Origin: Methylorubrum sp. B1-46
Lineage (GTDB): Bacteria; Pseudomonadota; Alphaproteobacteria; Rhizobiales; Beijerinckiaceae
Direction: 5' to 3'
NCBI RefSeq assembly: GCF_021117295.1
Contig: NZ_CP088247.1
Coordinates: forward strand, 1,627,001-1,691,000
DNA length: 64,000 nt
In this document: positions 59,261-64,000 of the stretch, in pieces
How positions within the stretch are numbered: the stretch's first letter is position 1
Layout of the letters: each line of letters opens with the position of its first letter
The notes under the pieces: model-generated
Seen by the model: only the letters and a program-made list of their open reading frames with translations
Databases searched by the model: none
What the model was told of the DNA's origin: nothing
Program-made: the position numbers and the translations under genes

Positions 59261-60517
59261 TTACCCCTGCGCGCCCGGCAGGCGGTGGCTCAGGAAGAAG
59301 TCGAGCATCGCCCGCGAGGCATCCGGTCCGTTCGCGTCGGTGTAGCTGCCAGCCGGGCTGCCGCCCGACCAAGCATGGCCGGCGCCCTGCACCGACCACG
59401 CCTCGACCTGCACCCGGCCCGCCTCGTCGGCGTAGCGGGTGCGGGTGTAGCTGTGGCCGCCCCCGGTGCCGCTCTCCCGCTGCGGCGTCAGCGCCTCGAC
59501 GCCGGCCTGCGCCAGGACGGCCTCGGCGTTGCGGGGATGGACGGTGCCGTCGCCTTCGCCGTGGAAGACGATGGTCGGCACCCGCAGGGCCTGCGTCACC
59601 GAGCCCGCGCCGAAGCCGGCGGCCCCGCCGGGTTCGGCCGCGCCGGGCGCACCGACCCGCATCGCGGAGAGCGCCGAGGGCAGGTCGCGGGCACAGCCCG
59701 CCGCGAGCCCCGAATGCACGCCGAGCCCGGCGAACAGATCGGGATAGGCCCGGGCAATGTTGGCCGCCGCCGCCCCGCCCGCCGAGAGCCCGGCGATGTA
59801 GATGCGCGAGCGGTCGATCGGGTGCTCGGCGCAGACCGCACGGACGAGCCCGGCGATGATGCCGGCCTCGCCGGACTCCCGGCCCTGGTCGCCGGGCTCG
59901 AACCAGTTCCAGCACCTTTGCGCGTTGGCCCGGCTCGATTGGCGGGGATAGACGACGTAGATCCCCTCCTCCTCGGCAAGCGCGTTCATGCGTGTGCCCG
60001 CCGCGAAATCGTCCGGCGACTGGGTGCAGCCGTGCAGCATCACGACGAGCGGGCGTCGTCCGCTCCGCGGGCTTGGGATGAACAGCTTGTAGTCCCGTGC
60101 GCCGGCCGCGTTGGAGAAGCTACGCGCGACGAACTGGCCGCCCTCCGGCTCGAGACCCTCGGATTCGATGCCGTTGGCTCCGGGTGCGTGCAGACCGCCG
60201 CCCACCAGATCCCGCAGGTTGGGGGCCAGCGTGCGCAGGCTCTGCATCATCTGGTCGATGCTTCCGCGGAGCCGCTCCGGGATCGGCGTCGCGTGCGGCG
60301 CCTCCGCCTCCGCCTCGAGCCGACCCGCCGGGCCTTCGAGCCGCGGGAGAGTGTGGGAAGCCGCCGACGGATCGGCTGGTTGCGGCCTCTCGGACGGCAT
60401 GCCTGCGGCGCCGAGACTGCGCTGGATCAGGGCCGTCGCCTCGCCGAGCCGTCCGGCCTGGGTCAGGCGGGTGGCCTCGGCCATATCGGTGAAGAAGGCG
60501 TTGTGACGTTCGGTCAT
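59261..60517 (-). CDS. PHB-depolymerase-family esterase
   Basis: A 418-residue alpha/beta hydrolase of the poly(3-hydroxybutyrate) depolymerase/feruloyl esterase group. A variable N-terminal region of about 125 residues contains a helical MTERHNAFFTDMAEATRLTQ and an acidic alanine-rich linker. It is followed by RDYKLFIPSPRSGRRPLVVM, LHGCTQSPDDFAAGTRMN, the nucleophile in IYIAGLSAGGAAAANIA (Ser near 244), VFHGEGDGTVHP (Asp) and GAGHAWSGG (His). No signal peptide is seen, so an intracellular role is likely. It is upstream and divergent of nothing coupled; the regulator gene lies 91 bases behind. Confidence 0.88.
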   Translation of the reverse strand: MTERHNAFFTDMAEATRLTQAGRLGEATALIQRSLGAAGMPSERPQPADPSAASHTLPRLEGPAGRLEAEAEAPHATPIPERLRGSIDQMMQSLRTLAPNLRDLVGGGLHAPGANGIESEGLEPEGGQFVARSFSNAAGARDYKLFIPSPRSGRRPLVVMLHGCTQSPDDFAAGTRMNALAEEEGIYVVYPRQSSRANAQRCWNWFEPGDQGRESGEAGIIAGLVRAVCAEHPIDRSRIYIAGLSAGGAAAANIARAYPDLFAGLGVHSGLAAGCARDLPSALSAMRVGAPGAAEPGGAAGFGAGSVTQALRVPTIVFHGEGDGTVHPRNAEAVLAQAGVEALTPQRESGTGGGHSYTRTRYADEAGRVQVEAWSVQGAGHAWSGGSPAGSYTDANGPDASRAMLDFFLSHRLPGAQG

Positions 60518-60608
60518 GCGGGTCTCGCTTTCCGGGTCGGCGACGGGCGCGCGCGAGCGCAGCGGGTCACGAGGGGAGAGAGGTATCCGGATTCATGGTT
60601 GTCCGGGG

Positions 60609-61067
60609 TCAGAGCAGGCGATCGGCCAGGGCCCGCTTCACGGCGGGACTGGCCTGGAGGCTGCCGAGCACTTCGATCGAGGCGATCGCGGCGCTGGCGA
60701 GGTCGGCGGGGACGTCGTCGGCAATGACGGCGAGGCCGAGGACACGGATGTCGAGCCGTGTCCCCATCGCCCGCGCCGTCTCCAGTTCGGCCCGGCCATA
60801 GCGGCGCAGGCCGACTTCGATCGGATTGCGGGCGACCGATTGGCGGGTGATGTCGGCGTGCCGCTCGATCTGATTGCGGACCGCCGTGCGGATGAAGTCG
60901 CTGCGGTTGGCGTAAACGCCTTCCGAGACGAGCAGGTCGACATGTCCGAGATCGACGAAGCCGAGATTGACCGTGATCTTCTCATGGTCGCCGGATCTCG
61001 CCCCGCCCCGCATCACGATCGGGGCTTTGGGCCGGCTCGCCTGCATCCCATCCATCATCGCGCTCAT
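60609..61067 (-). CDS. Ribbon-helix-helix (CopG-like) transcriptional regulator
   Basis: A 152-residue DNA-binding protein. The RHH domain is EKITVNLGFVDLGHVDLLVS followed by EGVYANRSDFIRTAVRNQIE (about 32-72). The rest is a helical region ending in LGSLQASPAVKRALADRLL. It may control the nearby PHB-depolymerase-type esterase gene, which is on the same strand 91 bases downstream; this is inferred from position. The ATG at 61067 is preferred. A longer form from ATG 61112 would begin close to an AT-rich GCAAAAAATTTTACC block that looks like promoter sequence. Confidence 0.8.
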   Translation of the reverse strand: MSAMMDGMQASRPKAPIVMRGGARSGDHEKITVNLGFVDLGHVDLLVSEGVYANRSDFIRTAVRNQIERHADITRQSVARNPIEVGLRRYGRAELETARAMGTRLDIRVLGLAVIADDVPADLASAAIASIEVLGSLQASPAVKRALADRLL

Positions 61068-61260
61068 CCCCGCGCCATCCACAGGGATGGTATGGGAACG
61101 CTCATGCTGCATCGCAAGGTAAAATTTTTTGCATTGCAGCAAGAGGCGGCGTCGGCTTCGAGGGATGTCGGCGATCGTCCCTGGCGAACCGTCGGACGAT
61201 CCAACGCGGAAGCGTGCGTTCGAAGAGCGACTTAGCGAGGCGTAACGGCAGAACGCCGCC

Positions 61261-61971
61261 TCACGGCTCCAAGTATTCCCGCCAGACGGCGTTTGTTCCG
61301 AGGCTCTCGACAAAGCTGCCATGCCGCAGGCGCTCCGCCTCGGTGAGCCGGCTGCGCATCGGCCGCGGTCCGGCCGGGCCCGAATCAGCCGAGGCCGCGA
61401 CCGTCACGCTTCCGGCGGGTTCGGCGATGCTGAGCCCCAGGCTGGTCTGCTTGCCTCCCAGGATTTCGACGTAGACCTCGGCCAGGATCTGCGCGTCGAG
61501 CAGCGCGCCGTGCTTGACCCGGCGGGTGGTGTCGACGCCGTAGCGGTTGCACAGCGCGTCGAGGTTGTTGGCCGCGCCCGGATGCTTGCGGCGGGCGAGC
61601 AGCAGGGTATCGACCACGTCCTCCAGCGGAATCGGCTTCGGTGCGGCGGGCCCGAGCCGGGCGAACTCCATGTTGAGGAAGCCGACGTCGAAGGGCGCGT
61701 TGTGGATCACCAGCCGCGCATCGCCGCAGAAGGCGACGAAGGCATCGACCACATCGGCGAAGACCGGCTTGTCGGCGAGCATCGCATCCGAGATGCCGTG
61801 GACCGCGAACGCCCCCTCGGACACCGCCCGCTGCGGGTTGATGAGCTGGTGATAGAATTTGCCGGTCTGGACGTGGTTGATCAGCTCGACGCAGCCGATC
61901 TCGATCAGCCGATCGCCATTCTTGGCATCCGTGCCGGTGGTCTCGGTATCGAGGACGATCTCGCGCAGCAT
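61261..61971 (-). CDS. dnaQ: DNA polymerase III epsilon subunit (3'-5' proofreading exonuclease)
   Basis: A 236-residue proofreading subunit. The DEDDh exonuclease motifs are REIVLDTETTGTD (Exo I, D8 and E10), VIHNAPFDVGFLN (Exo II) and RRVKHGALLDAQILAEVYVE (Exo III, H and D). VHGISDAML and a C-terminal tail that would contact the polymerase alpha subunit follow. It heads the conserved dnaQ-coaE-aroE neighbourhood, reading in the same direction, though coaE and aroE are upstream on this strand. Confidence 0.96.
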   Translation of the reverse strand: MLREIVLDTETTGTDAKNGDRLIEIGCVELINHVQTGKFYHQLINPQRAVSEGAFAVHGISDAMLADKPVFADVVDAFVAFCGDARLVIHNAPFDVGFLNMEFARLGPAAPKPIPLEDVVDTLLLARRKHPGAANNLDALCNRYGVDTTRRVKHGALLDAQILAEVYVEILGGKQTSLGLSIAEPAGSVTVAASADSGPAGPRPMRSRLTEAERLRHGSFVESLGTNAVWREYLEP

Positions 61972-62042
61972 GTTTTTCCGATCCGATGCAGGGAAACAGC
62001 CTGCGTGCGGGTCGCCAAGGATGCGTTAACTGGCGGCGCCCG

Positions 62043-62663
62043 TCAGCGGGTTCGGCTGGCCAGTTCCTCGACGATCCGCCCCACCTCGGCTTCCGCGTGG
62101 CCGAACCCGCGGCTCGTATCGATCAGAAAGTCTGCCCGCGCCCGCTTCTCGGCATCCGGCATCTGCTTGGCGCGGATTGCCTCGAACGCCGCCTCGGTCA
62201 TGCCGGGACGGGCGAGCACGCGGGCGCGCTGAACCTCCGGCGGCGCGGTGACGACGAGGACGGCGTCGCAGCGGGCCTCGGCCCCGGTCTCGAACAGGAG
62301 CGGGATGTCGAGGACGACGAGCGGCGCGTCCGCGTGGCGAGCGAGGAAGGCGCGGCTCACGTCGCGGACCAGCGGATGCACGATCGCCTCCAGCCGCGCG
62401 AGCTTTTCGGAATTTCCGAGCACCGCTGCGCGCAGCGCCGGCCGGTCGACACCGCCCTCCGGCGTCAGGGTGCCGGGAAAGGCGTCGCCGATCGCCCGCG
62501 CTGCGGCGCCGCCCGGTCCATAGAGGGCGTGGACCGCCGCGTCCGAATCGTGGAGCGGGACGCCGCGGGCGGAAAACATCGCCGCGGTGGCCGATTTGCC
62601 CATGCCGATCGAGCCGGTGAGGCCGAGCACCACGGGGCGGCGGGATGGGTCGGTCGCGCTCAT
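62043..62663 (-). CDS. coaE: Dephospho-CoA kinase
   Basis: A 206-residue kinase for the last step of coenzyme A synthesis. P-loop [19 protein letters not shown] (residues 11-29), [28 protein letters not shown], then [20 protein letters not shown] and [19 protein letters not shown] are typical. The ATG at 62663 overlaps the aroE stop (ATGA); the frame upstream (to 62732) lies inside aroE and is not used. Confidence 0.96.
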   Translation of the reverse strand: MSATDPSRRPVVLGLTGSIGMGKSATAAMFSARGVPLHDSDAAVHALYGPGGAAARAIGDAFPGTLTPEGGVDRPALRAAVLGNSEKLARLEAIVHPLVRDVSRAFLARHADAPLVVLDIPLLFETGAEARCDAVLVVTAPPEVQRARVLARPGMTEAAFEAIRAKQMPDAEKRARADFLIDTSRGFGHAEAEVGRIVEELASRTR

Positions 62664-63496
62664 GCCGCGGCGAGATCCGCGACGATCTTTTGGCGCAGGG
62701 CCGGCGTCACCGCTGGGCGCAGGCCGAACCACGCGGCAAAGCCCGGCACCGCCTGATGCAGCAGCATGCCGAGCCCGTCGACCGCCGCGAGCCCCCGCGC
62801 CCGCGCCGCGGCCAGAAGCGGCGTCTCCAGCGGCACGTAGACGATGTCGGCCACCGCCGCGCGGTCCGGGAGCGGAGTGAGGTCGAGCGCGAGCGGCGGA
62901 TGCCCGGCCATGCCGAGCGAGGTGGTGTTGACGAGGAGCCCGGTCTCGGCGAGCGCCTCGGGCACGGCCTCCCAGGCCAGCGCCGCGACGTGATCGGGGT
63001 CGAGTTCGGCCAGCGCCCGCGCCCGCTCGGGGCTGCGGTTGGCGACGCGGACCGAGAGCCCCCGCTCCACCAGCCCGACGACGATGGCCCGCGCCGCACC
63101 GCCCGCGCCGAGCACGAGGGCGGTCCCGCCGATGCGCTCGGGCCAGCCCTCACCGAGGCTCTGATCGAGATGGGCGATGAAGCCCGGCGCGTCGGTGTTG
63201 TCGCCGCGCACGCGGTCGCCCTCGACGATCAGCGTGTTCACCGCCCCGATTCTTTTCGCACGCGGCGTCAGCGAATCCGCGAGGCGGTAGGCCGCCTCCT
63301 TGTGCGGGATGGTGACGTTGCCGCCGGCAAAGCCCGAACCGGGCAGACCGCGGAAGAACACCTCGAAGGCGTCGGGCGCCACGTCGATGCGCTCGTAAGT
63401 GCCGTCGAGCCCGTGCTCGGCGAGCCAGTGGCCGTGGATCAGCGGCGAGCGGGAATGCCGGATCGGGTGGCCGACGACGAAGGCCCTGAGGGTCAT
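62660..63496 (-). CDS. aroE: Shikimate dehydrogenase
   Basis: A 278-residue NADP-dependent enzyme converting 3-dehydroshikimate to shikimate. Substrate site [19 protein letters not shown] (residues 7-25), [17 protein letters not shown] with the catalytic Lys, [20 protein letters not shown], cofactor site [17 protein letters not shown] (about 125-141) and [13 protein letters not shown] are present. It is translationally coupled to coaE. Confidence 0.96.
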   Translation of the reverse strand: MTLRAFVVGHPIRHSRSPLIHGHWLAEHGLDGTYERIDVAPDAFEVFFRGLPGSGFAGGNVTIPHKEAAYRLADSLTPRAKRIGAVNTLIVEGDRVRGDNTDAPGFIAHLDQSLGEGWPERIGGTALVLGAGGAARAIVVGLVERGLSVRVANRSPERARALAELDPDHVAALAWEAVPEALAETGLLVNTTSLGMAGHPPLALDLTPLPDRAAVADIVYVPLETPLLAAARARGLAAVDGLGMLLHQAVPGFAAWFGLRPAVTPALRQKIVADLAAA

Positions 63497-63524
63497 GGAA
63501 TCCTGCCGAAAACGTCGAGGGACA

Positions 63525-64000
63525 TCATGCGGCGCAGCCCTTCGGCAGCGTGCAGGCGGTCTGCCCCTCGATCTCGATCTGAAGGGTGGCGTGGCCGATC
63601 CCGAAGCGCACCCGCAATTCGTCCGCGGTCTCCCTGAGGAAATGCGGATGGTTCGCCTCGCCCGCGACGACGAGATGGGCGGTGAGCGCCGGCTCGGTGG
63701 TGCTCATCGGCCAGATGTGCAGGTCGTGCAGCCCGCGCACGCCGGGGCGGGCGGCGAGACAGGCGCGCACCGCCTCCGGGTCGATGCCCGGCGGCACCGC
63801 GGCGAGCGCCATCGCCACGCTGTCGCGCAGCAGGCCCCAGGTCGCGGCGATGATGAGCGCGGCGATGACGAGGCTCACCAGCGGGTCGAGCCAGTCGAAG
63901 CCGGTGGCGAGGATGACGAGACCCGCGAGCACCACGCCGGCCGAGACCGCCGCGTCGGCGACCATGTGCAGGTAGGCGCCGCGGATGTTGATGTCGCCCT
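63525..64000 (-). CDS. Cation diffusion facilitator (CDF) metal efflux protein, C-terminal part
   Basis: The last about 158 residues of a transporter continuing past the right edge. It shows the end of the membrane domain (NIRGAYLHMVADAAVSAGVV with the H-x-x-x-D metal site, LVILATGFDWLDPLVSLVIA) and a cytoplasmic CTD (VRGLHDLHIWPMSTTEPALT, HATLQIEIEGQ). H-x-x-x-D with H-D-L-H-I-W is typical of ZitB/CzcD-like zinc or cobalt exporters. It ends with a cysteine-containing tail (TACTLPKGC). It lies 28 bases upstream of aroE on the same strand. Confidence 0.9.
   Translation of the reverse strand, partial: GDINIRGAYLHMVADAAVSAGVVLAGLVILATGFDWLDPLVSLVIAALIIAATWGLLRDSVAMALAAVPPGIDPEAVRACLAARPGVRGLHDLHIWPMSTTEPALTAHLVVAGEANHPHFLRETADELRVRFGIGHATLQIEIEGQTACTLPKGCAA

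Overview
The window is a GC-rich chromosomal stretch of an alphaproteobacterium, most likely Methylobacterium/Methylorubrum (Rhizobiales). The evidence is a formaldehyde-activating-enzyme paralogue, the aerobic cobalamin pathway (cobG/cobN), a split F1 ATP synthase operon (atpHAGDC without F0 genes) and the order dnaQ-coaE-aroE. The genus is inferred from gene content only.

Layout. 1-3705 (minus) is the head-packaging half of a gene-transfer-agent or HK97-like cluster: small terminase, large terminase, portal, prohead protease, capsid (cut by the window edge). 3952-4085 holds a 26-residue membrane peptide gene with a strong terminator. 4116-14722 (minus) is one long, tightly coupled operon behind a cobalamin riboswitch: cbtB-cbtA-DUF1636-cobW-DUF4349-cobN-cobG-cobH-cobI-cobJ. 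cobU/cobP and cobO run divergently at 14802-15938. cobN carries an in-frame, protein-coding palindromic repeat element.

15939-21625 is an accessory patch: a palindromic intergenic repeat, a chemoreceptor, an intact IS5-type element with a 4-bp target duplication, a frameshifted HigA-like antitoxin pseudogene, a Fae paralogue that appears to lack the catalytic histidine, and two small hypothetical genes. 22150-24791 contains an exported rhodanese translationally coupled to a YeeE/YedE sulfur transporter, then an MmcQ/YjbR protein. A large PAS/histidine kinase/receiver hybrid follows.

27771-34731 (minus) is a MoxR-DUF58-BatA/DUF4159-VWA cluster. Divergent from it is a coupled plus-strand chain: thioesterase, DUF1285, NUDIX CoA pyrophosphatase, small membrane protein and CCA-adding enzyme. 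38321-43479 is the F1 ATP synthase operon. Then come hemH, a methyltransferase, a Tat-exported 5'-nucleotidase and a uracil-DNA glycosylase. 48714-51949 is a membrane-fusion protein plus processive glycosyltransferase pair, resembling two-gene exopolysaccharide synthases such as rhizobial BgsB-BgsA. The rest is mostly housekeeping: parvulin, secA, GNAT, class C beta-lactamase, phosphopantetheinyl transferase, PHB-depolymerase-type esterase, ribbon-helix-helix regulator, dnaQ, coaE, aroE and a truncated cation-efflux gene.

No tRNA, rRNA or CRISPR array was recognised. The most unusual items are the protein-embedded repeat in cobN, the Fae paralogue, the two-gene polysaccharide synthase and the rhodanese/YeeE pair.
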